Shown: positions 7,475 through 16,152 of the stretch, piece by piece | Layout of the letters: each line of letters starts with the position of its first letter | Numbering within the stretch: position 1 is the stretch's first letter | The notes under the pieces: generated by a model | The model's database searches: none | What the model was told of the DNA's origin: nothing | The model's input: only the letters and a program-made list of their open reading frames with translations | Position numbers and translations under genes: made by a program | Source: Wenzhouxiangella sediminis | Lineage (GTDB): Bacteria > Pseudomonadota > Gammaproteobacteria > Xanthomonadales > Wenzhouxiangellaceae | Reading direction: 5' to 3' | Assembly: GCF_003410055.1 (NCBI RefSeq) | Contig: NZ_QUZK01000042.1 | Location: forward strand, 62,001-126,000 | DNA: 64,000 nucleotides

Positions 7475-9790
7475 GTGTCTGATGCCGTAGCTCGCCTAAT
7501 GGTCCTCATGGGGGCGCCGGACGGCTCTCATCCGGACTGGCCTCAGGTGCGCCGCACCATGTCCCAGATTCTCGGCGATGTCGAGACCATCACGTCCCGG
7601 GTGACGGCCGCCCACTGGGTTGTGGCTCCTCTTAGGCAGATGGAAGCTCCGGCGCCGGCCAGCACCAGCGAGTCCCTTGGCGCCATGCCTAGCCGAGGTT
7701 GCATCACCCACTATCCGGTTTTTGCCGCGTTGGCCACACAGCCGATTGTGCCGCAGGCGGATGCCGCTCGAAAATTGCAGGCGCTGTATCTGGTTTCAAT
7801 TGCGTTGCGTGAGTACCACATCGTCAACGAAGGGTATGGGCCTCCGGTGGGCAGTGCCGAGCTCTCATGCAGGCGAATTGTGCGCGGCCGGTACTCGGAT
7901 GAGCGTATCGGCGCGATCATCCGTCGTTCCTCGAGTCCGATCTCGTTGTGCAATCAACTGGAGAAGCTTCAGCGTTCCAAGCGCCCGCTTTCGGAATTTG
8001 ACTTGAGCTTGGTAAGTGGGCTGTTACCCCTTCTGCGCGACGTTCGGGATGACCGGGACCTCCGCACAAGAAAAGGTGGTGGGCAAAGAAATCGCGAAAT
8101 CGAGACTACTGTCCTGGATGCTGCCGATGATGACCCTACATCCCGAAAGCCAGCGCTGATACTAGAACGTCCGGACGAAGAAACCCGCGCCGAGCTGCAG
8201 GCGGAAGGGCTCCCTACTGAGTACGAAACGACCCGGGAGACCCTCTATGCCGAGATGCCCCCGTCACGCAACGAGAACTTCCCGGCTCGGCAGCTAAGCG
8301 AGCACCAGGCCCAGCAGCGCCTGATTCTGAGGGCTCGCGCGTACAAGACGAACCAGCAGCAAGTTCCCAATCGGCGTGAAATGCTCCACGAGCCGGCGCT
8401 GGCTCCTTTGCTGCACCCTAAGGGCCCTGTGTCGCCACCAAAGGGTTCTGACCTGGACTGGACGCTCGATACACTGCTTGGTTTCATGCTTCTGACGGGG
8501 TGCGAGGAAAAGGATCTGCACCATGTACGGGTCTGGAGCAAGCATTCACAGGTGCCGCGCCAGCCACCGGCGCTGGGGGTGGTACTGGAATATGTGGAGG
8601 AATATGCGGAGTTCATGATGCCTGTTGCACGCTTACCCGACTCCTGGCGACCCAATTCGGAGTATCGACACCATTTCAGACGGCCCGCCAATCGCTTTTA
8701 TCTGAAAATTCCCACCCACCTGCCTATTGGAGAGCGGATTGTGAAGTTGGCCAGTCGGGTTCCCGAAGGCGGCCCGTTATGCGGGGACTCCCTTGGGCCG
8801 GCTGATGAACTGCCCAAGAAGCTGAAGGACCGGGTCTCCAAGCTCAACGATATCCACCACACCCATCTGACGCTCAATCGGATCAGTTTGTTCCTCTGGG
8901 GCGCGATCTACGCGCTCGATGGCGATATGGCCGAAGCGCTGCTGCTCAGCCGCCGTCATCGTCGCTCGAACGATTCGCGGCTCTATTACTACTCGACTCA
9001 GAGCGACCATCTACGAAACCAATATGCGAGAGTTTGGGGCGCCAAATCAAAACGGCCGTCGTCGAACGATAGGCGGCATGCCGTGCTGAAGGTTATAAAT
9101 CCGGACATCGGTTCGGCAGCGGTTCCGTATCGCGACAGCATCAGCGACCTCGTACGGTTAATGAAGGAGCGCATTTCCGTCCTCATGGCGGGGCGCGGGC
9201 GGCGTACAGCCTCTCGCTGGATCGAAATACACAATGCGATGACTGCCTACGTCATACGCCAGATTCAGTGGATGACGGGAATTCGCGCGGTCCGCGACCC
9301 GATCGAGCTGCCGCTGTACGCCGCGCGCTCAGGATTCCTGGGCGTGATCGACAAGGATTCCAACGACGAGTACGGGGCTCGTGTCGTCTGGCTGATTGAG
9401 CCGGTCCAGCAGCAGATTGAAACCTACCTGCAATACGTCGACTCCGCGACGCGCTCTATCTTCGGGGAGGTGAATCGCGAAGCCGCATTCCGCTTCATTG
9501 GAGAGGGGCCGGCGATTCTGCAAGTCAATCAGCGGCGGCTCGAGCAGCACTTGCCCGACTACCCGTTCGCGGCGAACTCCCACCGTCACTATCTGAGAAC
9601 CCGGCTTCGTGAGAAGGAAGTCGATGGCGGGGTTGTCGACGCCTGGATGGGGCATGGGGGCATTGGCGCTGAACCCTACGCCCGGCACAGTGCAATGTCA
9701 CCAATGGTGATGCAGGAGGGGACCGAGGCAGCCCTCAACTCGATTTGGGAAGAACTCGGATGGGAAGTGTTGCCGGGGAGCCAGCATTGA
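7475..9790 (+). CDS. Large divergent tyrosine recombinase (first of coupled pair)
   Basis: Predicted site-specific recombinase, 771 aa, about twice the usual integrase size. The catalytic C-terminal part is recognisable: WMTGIRAVRDP carries the box I arginine, SHRHYLRTRL the box II Arg-His, WMGHGG the conserved Gly-His, and EPYARHS the likely tyrosine nucleophile near residue 730. The first 500 residues match no domain I recognise and are rich in charged residues. The GTG start at 7475 has GGAG seven bases upstream; the next in-frame ATG is 7499. It lies 212 bp from the left attachment repeat and reads into the island. Its stop falls inside the next recombinase gene, so the two are translationally coupled. 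It probably acts with that partner in integration or excision. Confidence 0.72.
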   Translation: MSDAVARLMVLMGAPDGSHPDWPQVRRTMSQILGDVETITSRVTAAHWVVAPLRQMEAPAPASTSESLGAMPSRGCITHYPVFAALATQPIVPQADAARKLQALYLVSIALREYHIVNEGYGPPVGSAELSCRRIVRGRYSDERIGAIIRRSSSPISLCNQLEKLQRSKRPLSEFDLSLVSGLLPLLRDVRDDRDLRTRKGGGQRNREIETTVLDAADDDPTSRKPALILERPDEETRAELQAEGLPTEYETTRETLYAEMPPSRNENFPARQLSEHQAQQRLILRARAYKTNQQQVPNRREMLHEPALAPLLHPKGPVSPPKGSDLDWTLDTLLGFMLLTGCEEKDLHHVRVWSKHSQVPRQPPALGVVLEYVEEYAEFMMPVARLPDSWRPNSEYRHHFRRPANRFYLKIPTHLPIGERIVKLASRVPEGGPLCGDSLGPADELPKKLKDRVSKLNDIHHTHLTLNRISLFLWGAIYALDGDMAEALLLSRRHRRSNDSRLYYYSTQSDHLRNQYARVWGAKSKRPSSNDRRHAVLKVINPDIGSAAVPYRDSISDLVRLMKERISVLMAGRGRRTASRWIEIHNAMTAYVIRQIQWMTGIRAVRDPIELPLYAARSGFLGVIDKDSNDEYGARVVWLIEPVQQQIETYLQYVDSATRSIFGEVNREAAFRFIGEGPAILQVNQRRLEQHLPDYPFAANSHRHYLRTRLREKEVDGGVVDAWMGHGGIGAEPYARHSAMSPMVMQEGTEAALNSIWEELGWEVLPGSQH

Positions 9791-12700
9791 AAAGAAGCTC
9801 TGAAGAGCGCCGGCAGTCGCGTCTACAGGACGAGCAGCGCGCCCTTTCGACAGTAGAGCATTTACTGGGGAAGGTTGCCCCGGGTCTCGTCGCCAAACGG
9901 GCAGGGGCGGGACTGTCGCGAAAGGATTCCGAATCCTTGGTGAAACAAGTCGAGCCGGCCATCGAGCCGCGGCACTGGAAGGCCGCCCGCAAGCACCTGA
10001 GAAAACGTCTTAAGGATCTTGAGGCCGCCACGGGCGGCTCAGTCTGTCTGCCGCCGCCGGCTACCTACATCAAACGCGACAAATCCCCGCTCGCGGGCGA
10101 TGCAATGACCCTGGTCAGTGAGCTGGAAGTGTTGATCGAACGATTCCTGGTCGATGTGAGGGAAAACCTGGATGCGCCCATACATCCGGTGACTATCGAA
10201 CGGAAGCTGACTGAAAAGGAATCCAAGAAGAAGGATAAAAAGAGAGCTAAGGAGCAAAGGAACTCTGAGGAGCAAAAGGAAGCTGAGCGGAAAAAAGCCG
10301 AGAAGCAGAAAGCCAAGAGAGAGCACAACCATCGCTTGCGTACTCTGGGGCGAATTGTATTCTCGGCGATTGTCAACGGCGGTCTCCTGAACCAGAGCCT
10401 CTACCGGAAACTCCTCCCCGAACTCTGTGATGGACTTCACGCGCATAAGGAGCTGGCCTGGGTTTCGTTTCCGCTCGATGACCGTGATCCCGATGACCAT
10501 GACGATGATGACGAGGAGCCAGCCGGGGAGGGCATCGACTTTGATGCGCCGGTCCGGCGCTGGTTTCTGGACCCCGTGACGCTGGGGCTCGTCACTCGCT
10601 GGCATTCCGCATATTCCGGGGATGAGCGGCGCGAAGTCACTGCGCGCACCAAAGTACAGAACGCCCTGGGTCACTATGTGAAGTATCTCAGAACGCTCCC
10701 GATAACAGGTGCGGAACTGCGAACTGCGGCTGTAACCAACCCCAGAGAGCTCTTAAGGGCAGCCACTGCACGAACGTCGCTATATTTGCCCCCCGTGCTG
10801 GTCAATTTCCTCAGATCGACCAGCAGTGGCCAGTCCATGAGCGAGCGAACCTGGTGGCGTTACCAGTTCGATTTGATCGTCGATACGCCCGATCCATTGG
10901 AGGAAGTTTCGGACGCCACAGCCGGTTTGGCGACAACCGAACCCGAAGAGCCCGAGTTCAAGGGCGACAAGGCGGCTTTTTTCCAGCGTCAGGAAGACCT
11001 GATCAAGGTTCTGCACAAAACTCTGGGTGAGCCCGGAAACCTGAAAAAGGCGGACAAGAATGGCCCGGCCGTAAAGCGCATCGAGGCGGTGCTCGAGAAG
11101 CGGGAAGAGGATATGGCGCCCCTGCTGCACGCTTTCTACAGCTGGATCCTCTGGAAGCTGAAGCAACCATCCAAAAAGCAGGGACGCATTCGGTGCTCGT
11201 CCGCTCGCCGGTACACCAGCCGACTCGGCCAGGCGCTGATTGCCCTGGGGGCCGAATTGTCCATGGAAGGCATGGGCCCCGCGGACTGGGAGAGCTTCTA
11301 TGACGAGGTTATCGAAAGCCTCGATTCCGCAATTGATCGAACCAAGGCAATTGGCAACCTGAGAGACTTTCACCGCTTCCTGATGATCACTTTCGATGCT
11401 CCGCCGGCCGCTATAGACGGCGAGGTCGATGCCGCCGCCCGCACCCGTTCTACGCTGATATCGAGGGATGACTACAGGCGGCTGATGCAGGCCCTTTCCG
11501 GGGACGGAAAGCCCGGTCACCAGACGCAAGTGCTGAGGATCATCTCCATGCTGATGTTTCGGGCTGGTCTCAGGCCCAATGAACTGATCGGGCTGGAGTA
11601 TCGCCATATTCAGGGGGCGGCACGCGACCGGCTCAAGCAAGGATTAGCGGAGCCGATCCTCTGTTTGCACGCGACATCCAGCGAAGTCTTGAAAACACCC
11701 TCCGGCGTGCGCCAAATTCCCCTGTCTTGGTTTCTGACGCCCAAAGAAATGGAGGAATTTCAAGCGTTCCTCTACGCCAGGTTGTCCGTATACAGGGACT
11801 CGAACCTGCGGAGCGCCATCATTCTTACGCCCAGCCAGGGCGTCAACACGCGAATATCCTCCAGGGAGTACTTCGGAACGCTAACGGAACTGTTGCGGGA
11901 GATCACGGGTGACCCGGCGGTTGTGGCTTACACACTCCGCCACGGCTGCTTTTCGAAGATCTTCCGCAACGTGCTCGAGCCGCGTCGCAGGCACCAAAAT
12001 CCGTTCTCCAGGAATGGCCTCATGCCACGAGAAGCAATTTACGCCCTGAGTACGCTCGCCGGCCACCTTGACCCGGATATTACGCTGCAGTCCTACGTCC
12101 ACACCCAGGATATCGTGTGCCACCTTCATCTCCGGGAACAACTCAGAAATCTACCGCTAGGATTATGGGCCGCTCTGGAAGGACGAAAGGAAACTTCCCT
12201 GCATCAGCGGCGCGCGAGACACGCGGTCGGCGCTTCGGAAGCCAGCGAAGACGCCGAATTTGACCAGATGCACGATTCGACCAAAAGACTGATCAAGCAA
12301 CTGGATCCAGCTACACCCAAGGCAAGGGCCGGGCACAAGGTGCGCTTGCCAAGGTTCCAGGTTGAAGAGCCGACCTTGTTGGATCTCGATCTGGAGACGA
12401 TTCATGCGCTGCTCTTCTCGCTCCAACGGAACCACACACCGGAAGCCCGAGCGCGTCTCTTCAACTTGCCCGAAGCGCAGATCCAGAACTTCAAGGACAT
12501 GTGCCTCCGTCTGGCCGGCTACCGCACCGAGTCAACGTCGGGCATAAGGAATCTCCGGAACTTGAAGCCTAATATGAAGCCAAAGCGTCTGCCTGACCTT
12601 TACCGTCGCGCCCAACCCGGCGATTTCGGACCCGCACCGCCTCATCACTCGCGAGAGGAGATGGGTGAGGCAAATCGAATCTATCGGCTGCTGGCCCGGC

Positions 12701-13194
12701 GGGCGCGTGAAATGAATCTGGAACATACACGAGTCATCGAGGAGATCATCAAGCCCGTCCGGGATCTCCTTCTGGCACACTCCGGCAGCGAAGCGGTCAT
12801 CAGGGCAGTCAGCACCGATGGGTTCGCAGGTGCAATTCAGACGATCAGGAGTCTCCGGATCCCGCCGGAGCGAATAGAAGTTGAGATCGAGGCGCTCCCG
12901 CGCGTAGACGAACCAACACCAGGGGAGCGGAGTCAGCGGCTCAGAAGGCTAGCCAGAAGCCGAAAATTGCGCGTCAATGAGGCCAGCCACGCGGTCACTC
13001 GCCGGTCTCAGGCCTATCCCGAATTTGGCATCGTAAAAATCCGCGTCCTCGCGCTTGCGGCACTTGGAGTGGGGGAGCTGCGCCGCCCGTCACGGGCAAA
13101 CGTAGCCAACCGTGCAGGTTCTGGATGGCGGGTAGGCTGCTTCTATGGCATTGCGGCTATCTCCGCACTGTTGAAGGAGAAGCGCACTGACTAG
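9745..13194 (+). CDS. Very large tyrosine recombinase (second of coupled pair)
   Basis: Predicted tyrosine recombinase of up to 1149 aa. Residues 150-200 form a Lys/Glu-rich, probably coiled-coil segment. The catalytic core spans about 570-790: box I RAGLRPNELIGL (Arg610), box II YTLRHGCFS (Arg732), LAGHLDPDITLQ, and QSYVHTQD with the expected tyrosine. The histidine usually three residues before the box II arginine is a tyrosine here. About 350 residues follow the core, which is unusual. Start choice is open: TTG at 9745, ATG at 9760, or TTG at 9787, which overlaps the upstream stop and has GGGGAG six bases before it; the last looks best by ribosome site. IS3 remains directly follow. No third small partner gene is visible downstream. 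Confidence 0.7.
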   Translation: MGRTRMGSVAGEPALKRSSEERRQSRLQDEQRALSTVEHLLGKVAPGLVAKRAGAGLSRKDSESLVKQVEPAIEPRHWKAARKHLRKRLKDLEAATGGSVCLPPPATYIKRDKSPLAGDAMTLVSELEVLIERFLVDVRENLDAPIHPVTIERKLTEKESKKKDKKRAKEQRNSEEQKEAERKKAEKQKAKREHNHRLRTLGRIVFSAIVNGGLLNQSLYRKLLPELCDGLHAHKELAWVSFPLDDRDPDDHDDDDEEPAGEGIDFDAPVRRWFLDPVTLGLVTRWHSAYSGDERREVTARTKVQNALGHYVKYLRTLPITGAELRTAAVTNPRELLRAATARTSLYLPPVLVNFLRSTSSGQSMSERTWWRYQFDLIVDTPDPLEEVSDATAGLATTEPEEPEFKGDKAAFFQRQEDLIKVLHKTLGEPGNLKKADKNGPAVKRIEAVLEKREEDMAPLLHAFYSWILWKLKQPSKKQGRIRCSSARRYTSRLGQALIALGAELSMEGMGPADWESFYDEVIESLDSAIDRTKAIGNLRDFHRFLMITFDAPPAAIDGEVDAAARTRSTLISRDDYRRLMQALSGDGKPGHQTQVLRIISMLMFRAGLRPNELIGLEYRHIQGAARDRLKQGLAEPILCLHATSSEVLKTPSGVRQIPLSWFLTPKEMEEFQAFLYARLSVYRDSNLRSAIILTPSQGVNTRISSREYFGTLTELLREITGDPAVVAYTLRHGCFSKIFRNVLEPRRRHQNPFSRNGLMPREAIYALSTLAGHLDPDITLQSYVHTQDIVCHLHLREQLRNLPLGLWAALEGRKETSLHQRRARHAVGASEASEDAEFDQMHDSTKRLIKQLDPATPKARAGHKVRLPRFQVEEPTLLDLDLETIHALLFSLQRNHTPEARARLFNLPEAQIQNFKDMCLRLAGYRTESTSGIRNLRNLKPNMKPKRLPDLYRRAQPGDFGPAPPHHSREEMGEANRIYRLLARRAREMNLEHTRVIEEIIKPVRDLLLAHSGSEAVIRAVSTDGFAGAIQTIRSLRIPPERIEVEIEALPRVDEPTPGERSQRLRRLARSRKLRVNEASHAVTRRSQAYPEFGIVKIRVLALAALGVGELRRPSRANVANRAGSGWRVGCFYGIAAISALLKEKRTD

Positions 13195-13208
13195 CCGCGA
13201 TCAACGAC

Positions 13209-13259
13209 CTAGCGCACTGCCTCGCCATTGAATTCAGCGGTATATCTTTGACTGCTCAT
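13209..13259 (-). pseudogene. IS3-family OrfA N-terminal stub
   Basis: Reading leftward from the ATG at 13259 (strong AGGAGG just upstream) the frame gives MSSQRYTAEFNGEAVR and then stops. This is the well-known start of IS3-family OrfA (MSSQRYTxEFKxEAVxQ). Only 16 codons remain before sequence adjoining the recombinase stop takes over. The stub lies downstream of the OrfB remnant in the same orientation, as in a head-to-tail IS junction. Confidence 0.65.
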
Positions 13260-13316
13260 ATCACTTCCTCCTATGCTCAATCTGGAATTCCCCCGATCCA
13301 TAGACACTCCGGGCCC

Positions 13317-13607
13317 TCACGATGAGGCCCGCTCAAAGGCCTCGGGGCTGATCCCGCCGAGATGGCTGTGCCGGCGGGTTCGATTGTAGAACATCTCGAT
13401 GTAATCGAAGATATCGGCGCGGGCCAGATCCCGTGTCTTGTACACGCGCTTTTTGATCCGCTCTTTCTTCAGGCTACTAAAAAACGGCTCGACAACGGCG
13501 TTGTCCCAGCAGTTGCCCCGCCGGCTCATGCTGGGCTCGAGATCATGCTCCCGACAGAACCGCAGCCAGTCGTCGCTGCCGTACTGAGTGCCTTGATCAG
13601 AGTGCAC
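13317..13607 (-). pseudogene. IS3-family transposase OrfB, C-terminal fragment
   Basis: Last 96 residues of an IS3-family DDE transposase. HSDQGTQY contains the second catalytic Asp, and SMSRRGNCWDNAVVEPFF carries the invariant motif with the catalytic Glu. The C-terminal FYNRTRRHSHLGGISPEAFE is typical. The first catalytic Asp and everything before it are missing: similarity ends abruptly at 13607, where unrelated sequence begins. It cannot be active. Strand and position relative to the OrfA stub suggest remnants of two tandem copies or one rearranged copy. Confidence 0.88.
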
Positions 13608-13718
13608 CTAAAAGGGGTTGCCCGGAGAGTGCCTGCTGTATTCTTGGCTCTTCCCGACTTCGTGTGGGCTGACCGGTTCGGATAGGCTACCGGCTGGCTC
13701 CGATTCGAGCCCAGTTTC

Positions 13719-13861
13719 ATGCGCGACTGCGAGCTCTAGCGCCAGATTCTCGGCATTCAGGCGTCCTGGGATGTATCCGAGGTGAATGCCGACCTGCCGG
13801 GCACCAGCGTGACCGTCCACGTTCGCCACTTCGGCACGGATATGGCTTGCCCGAAGTGCGG
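13719..13861 (+). pseudogene. ISL3-family transposase N-terminal fragment with internal stop
   Basis: Plus-strand translation from the ATG at 13719 gives MRDCEL, a TAG stop, then RQILGIQASWDVSEVNADLP and onward to VRHFGTDMACPKCG. This is the characteristic start of ISL3 transposases (LYxxILGIQxPWxVxxVxLDLxxxxVxV, then a Cys-x2-Cys zinc finger). Similarity ends after the CPKCG, before lspA. It is a dead fragment next to the IS3 debris. Confidence 0.6.
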
Positions 13862-13945
13862 GGTGGGGTCAGGGGAAATGTTCAAATTCTGTTCTCGTTG
13901 CCGCATCCGCTCAAATGGTGGGAAACCTGGCAATGGTGGGGCGCC

Positions 13946-14467
13946 TTATTCAGTATCAATTCGTTCCACTGGCTTCGACGCCCCGTGTGTTGTCCCGCGC
14001 AGTAAGCCCAACGAAATGATAGATAGTACACCGCACACGATCGCGACATCGGCAAGATTGAAGGCTGGCCAATGCCAGGATCGCCAAAAGAAATCAAGAT
14101 AATCGATAACATGGCCGCGGAAGATTCGGTCGACTACATTGCTGGCCGCGCCCCCAAGAACAAGACTGTAGGCGATGCTTTCTCCTCTGGATCGGGTGTC
14201 GTAAATCAGTCTGGTCAGGATGATTGAGACAGCAATTGCGACAGCGGACAGGAAGTAGCGCTGCCAGCCTCCAGCGTTCGCGAGAAGGCCGAATGCTGCG
14301 CCAGTGTTCCATGTGTGCAACCAGCCAAAAAACGGGGTCACTAGGATGGATTCGCCATAAGTCATTGACTGTTGCACCATCCATTTAACAGCTTGGTCGA
14401 ATGATGCCACTACGGCTGATATCAAGAAGGCGATAAACGGGGAAAACTTCGTGTCGTGGCTGAACAT
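13946..14467 (-). CDS. lspA: Lipoprotein signal peptidase II, island copy
   Basis: Inner-membrane aspartic protease that cleaves prolipoprotein signal peptides after lipidation; 173 aa, normal length, four hydrophobic helices. Both catalytic aspartates are visible: GGAASNVVDR (usual GGALGNLIDR) and FNLADVAI. WNTGAAFGLL is another family landmark. It sits 3 bp after the cation diffusion facilitator gene, so both belong to the arsR-led operon. Accessory lspA genes often travel with CDF or P-type metal exporters on resistance elements; the chromosome should have its own lspA elsewhere. The reason for the association is not established. The region beyond the stop runs into the ISL3 fragment. Confidence 0.93.
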   Translation of the reverse strand: MFSHDTKFSPFIAFLISAVVASFDQAVKWMVQQSMTYGESILVTPFFGWLHTWNTGAAFGLLANAGGWQRYFLSAVAIAVSIILTRLIYDTRSRGESIAYSLVLGGAASNVVDRIFRGHVIDYLDFFWRSWHWPAFNLADVAIVCGVLSIISLGLLRGTTHGASKPVERIDTE

Positions 14468-14470
14468 GAA

Positions 14471-15364
14471 CTAGCTCCTTATCGCAAGTATGCGCCTAGC
14501 GCCGTTGAGCACAATGACGCCCGCGATGGATCCAATAACAAGGTCTGGATAGTTCGAGCCGGTCCACGCAACGAGGGCGCCGGCTGATATCACGCCCAAA
14601 TTGATCACCACGTCATTGGCCGAAAATATCCAGCTTGCTTTCATATGCGCTGGTCCTTTTCGATGCTTGAATATCATTAGCAGGCAAATTGTATTGGCAA
14701 TCAGCGCGACGAACGCGATTGCCATCATCACCAGTGATTCGGGCTCACTTCCGAATACAAAGCGTCTTGCCACTTCGGCGAGGACGCCCAAAGCCAAGAT
14801 CAGTTGGAGTATGCCGGCCAAACGCGCTGCCCGTAGCTGCATCATCGCGCTGTGCCCAACCGCAAAGAGCGCAAGTCCATACACCGCCGCATCGGCAAAA
14901 TTGTCCAGGGATTCGCCAATGAGGCCAGTGGATTGGGCGATTAGGCCGGCAGTCATTTCCACCACGAATAGAATTGCGTTGATGCCGAGCAACCAACGCA
15001 AGGTGCCGGATTCCTGTTCTGCAGCGCGCGCCGACGACTCGGTGGCCTCGATGGTCTTGGGATCCGCAGCGACGGTATTCTGAAGCGAGGCGCCCAGCCC
15101 CAAGCTGGCCAGCTTGGCAGTGATCGGTTCCACTTCGCCTTCATGGACGACCGCTAAACAGCGTTCCGACAAATCGAAAGACAGCGTCTCGATCTGATTG
15201 AACCCGTCAAGGGCGAGACGGATCATTCGCTCCTCTGAGGGACAATCCATCTTCGGAACGGAATAGGTGCTGACCCGCTTGTTGTTAGCCCCGGTTCGGA
15301 CCTGAACAGTGTCTGCAGCGTCTGCTGAATCAACGCCGTGGGCGTCCTTATGGGATTCGGTCAT
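14471..15364 (-). CDS. Cation diffusion facilitator with N-terminal metal-binding-like domain
   Basis: Inner-membrane heavy-metal exporter of the CDF family, 297 aa, expected to swap divalent metal for protons. Residues 33-100 form an HMA-like fold segment whose motif is VPKMDCPSEE, with one cysteine instead of the usual CxxC. The transporter part starts near residue 125 (LLGINAILFVVEMTAGLIA) and has SLDNFADA in helix 2 and SANDVVINLG in helix 5, which correspond to the CDF metal-site motifs, with Asn replacing a usual His. There is no C-terminal cytoplasmic domain after helix 6. This short, domain-swapped CDF type commonly neighbours lspA and an ArsR/MerR regulator. Metal specificity (Zn, Cd, Co or Pb) cannot be read. 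Confidence 0.88.
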   Translation of the reverse strand: MTESHKDAHGVDSADAADTVQVRTGANNKRVSTYSVPKMDCPSEERMIRLALDGFNQIETLSFDLSERCLAVVHEGEVEPITAKLASLGLGASLQNTVAADPKTIEATESSARAAEQESGTLRWLLGINAILFVVEMTAGLIAQSTGLIGESLDNFADAAVYGLALFAVGHSAMMQLRAARLAGILQLILALGVLAEVARRFVFGSEPESLVMMAIAFVALIANTICLLMIFKHRKGPAHMKASWIFSANDVVINLGVISAGALVAWTGSNYPDLVIGSIAGVIVLNGARRILAIRS

Positions 15365-15394
15365 GATGTTCTTTGGCCAGGTTCAGTGGATTGA

Positions 15395-15598
15395 TTAGGT
15401 TTCGGAATCAAGTGACTTGGTTTCGGACTGCTGCTCGAACCGGGGTGGTGACACGTTCTTGAGCGTGCCAGCGCAAAAGCCGATCGCCCCGGCTATAGCG
15501 GCTGTTGCGCCGAGCTCACGACCTTCGGAGTGGCTCATGCGGGGTAGCAGTGTGGTCCGCTCGATTTCCGATCCGGTGCAACTCGGGCATGTCATCAT
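15395..15598 (-). CDS. Small membrane protein with CPSC motif
   Basis: Unrecognised 67-aa protein starting MMTCPSCTGSEIERTTLLPR. It has one Cys-x2-Cys pair near the N-terminus, then a hydrophobic stretch GATAAIAGAIGFCAGTL that could cross the membrane once, and a polar tail. The ATG at 15598 shares one base with the TGA stop of arsR, so translation is coupled and the protein belongs to the metal operon. A longer frame reaching 15643 would only overlap arsR. A role in metal sensing or delivery is plausible from position, but nothing more is shown. Confidence 0.6.
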   Translation of the reverse strand: MMTCPSCTGSEIERTTLLPRMSHSEGRELGATAAIAGAIGFCAGTLKNVSPPRFEQQSETKSLDSET

Positions 15599-15996
15599 CA
15601 AGCTTCCGTTTCCAGGCCTTCGGGTTGGGTGCCAACGCGGCAACGCCCGTCTTTACGCAGACGCATGCGTTGCACGAAGCGCATTAGGTCTCTTCTGAAC
15701 TGCTCATCGGGATCTGGCAACGCATTCACCGAAGCCGTTAGCTTGTCCAGATGGGCAGGCTCTTTAACTAGGCGGTGATAGACCCAGCGCCCGTCCTTGT
15801 GCGCGGACAACAGGCCTGCTAGGCGCAAGATTTTCAGATGGCGTGAGAGCTTGTAGGCCGGTTCCTGGAGGCTGTCGACCAGTTCACACAAACAGGCTTC
15901 TTCGTCCGCTGTCGCCAGCAGACGGATAACGCGCAGCCGGGTGTCGTCGGCCAGGGCCTGGAAGAGGGTGGAAGGTTCAATTTGCACCACTTGCAT
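15598..15996 (-). CDS. ArsR/SmtB-family metal- or sulfur-responsive repressor
   Basis: Winged-helix repressor of 132 aa. ALADDTRLRVIRLLA is the family start; EACLCELVDSL holds the CxC pair (ELCVCDL type) that binds As(III)/Sb(III) in ArsR; LSRHLKILRLAGLL is the recognition helix and RWVYHRL the wing. The upstream frame is open to 16956 only because it is antisense to the dioxygenase gene. The ATG at 15996 begins where the predicted transcript starts, so the mRNA may be leaderless. It leads the operon arsR-small protein-CDF-lspA and probably represses both itself and the divergent dioxygenase gene. The inducer could be a metal(loid) or a reactive sulfur species, as in BigR-type regulators beside similar enzymes. 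Confidence 0.85.
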   Translation of the reverse strand: MQVVQIEPSTLFQALADDTRLRVIRLLATADEEACLCELVDSLQEPAYKLSRHLKILRLAGLLSAHKDGRWVYHRLVKEPAHLDKLTASVNALPDPDEQFRRDLMRFVQRMRLRKDGRCRVGTQPEGLETEA

Positions 15997-16031
15997 AGTT
16001 GCACTATAATACAAATAAAGGCCGTCCTCAA
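15982..16031. promoter_or_regulatory. Overlapping face-to-face promoters with shared ArsR operator
   Basis: Rightward promoter: TTGCAC at 15982-15987, 17-bp spacer, perfect TATAAT at 16005-16010, reading toward the dioxygenase gene. Leftward promoter: TTGAGG at 16026-16031 (minus strand), 17-bp spacer, TATAGT at 16003-16008, with the predicted start at about 15996, the A of the arsR ATG. The -10 boxes overlap. Inside them is a perfect inverted repeat ATAGT-TGC-ACTAT at 15995-16007, placed to let one bound dimer block both directions. Confidence 0.68.
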
Positions 16032-16152
16032 CATAAAGGACTGGATGCTGCGATCCTCGAAATAGCCGGGAAAAGGGAGGCAGTTCTTGGCCTGAATCGA
16101 GTGCGGCGCCGTCATTTATGGGTGTTGATGCAATGAGCTGTCGGAGATTTAC

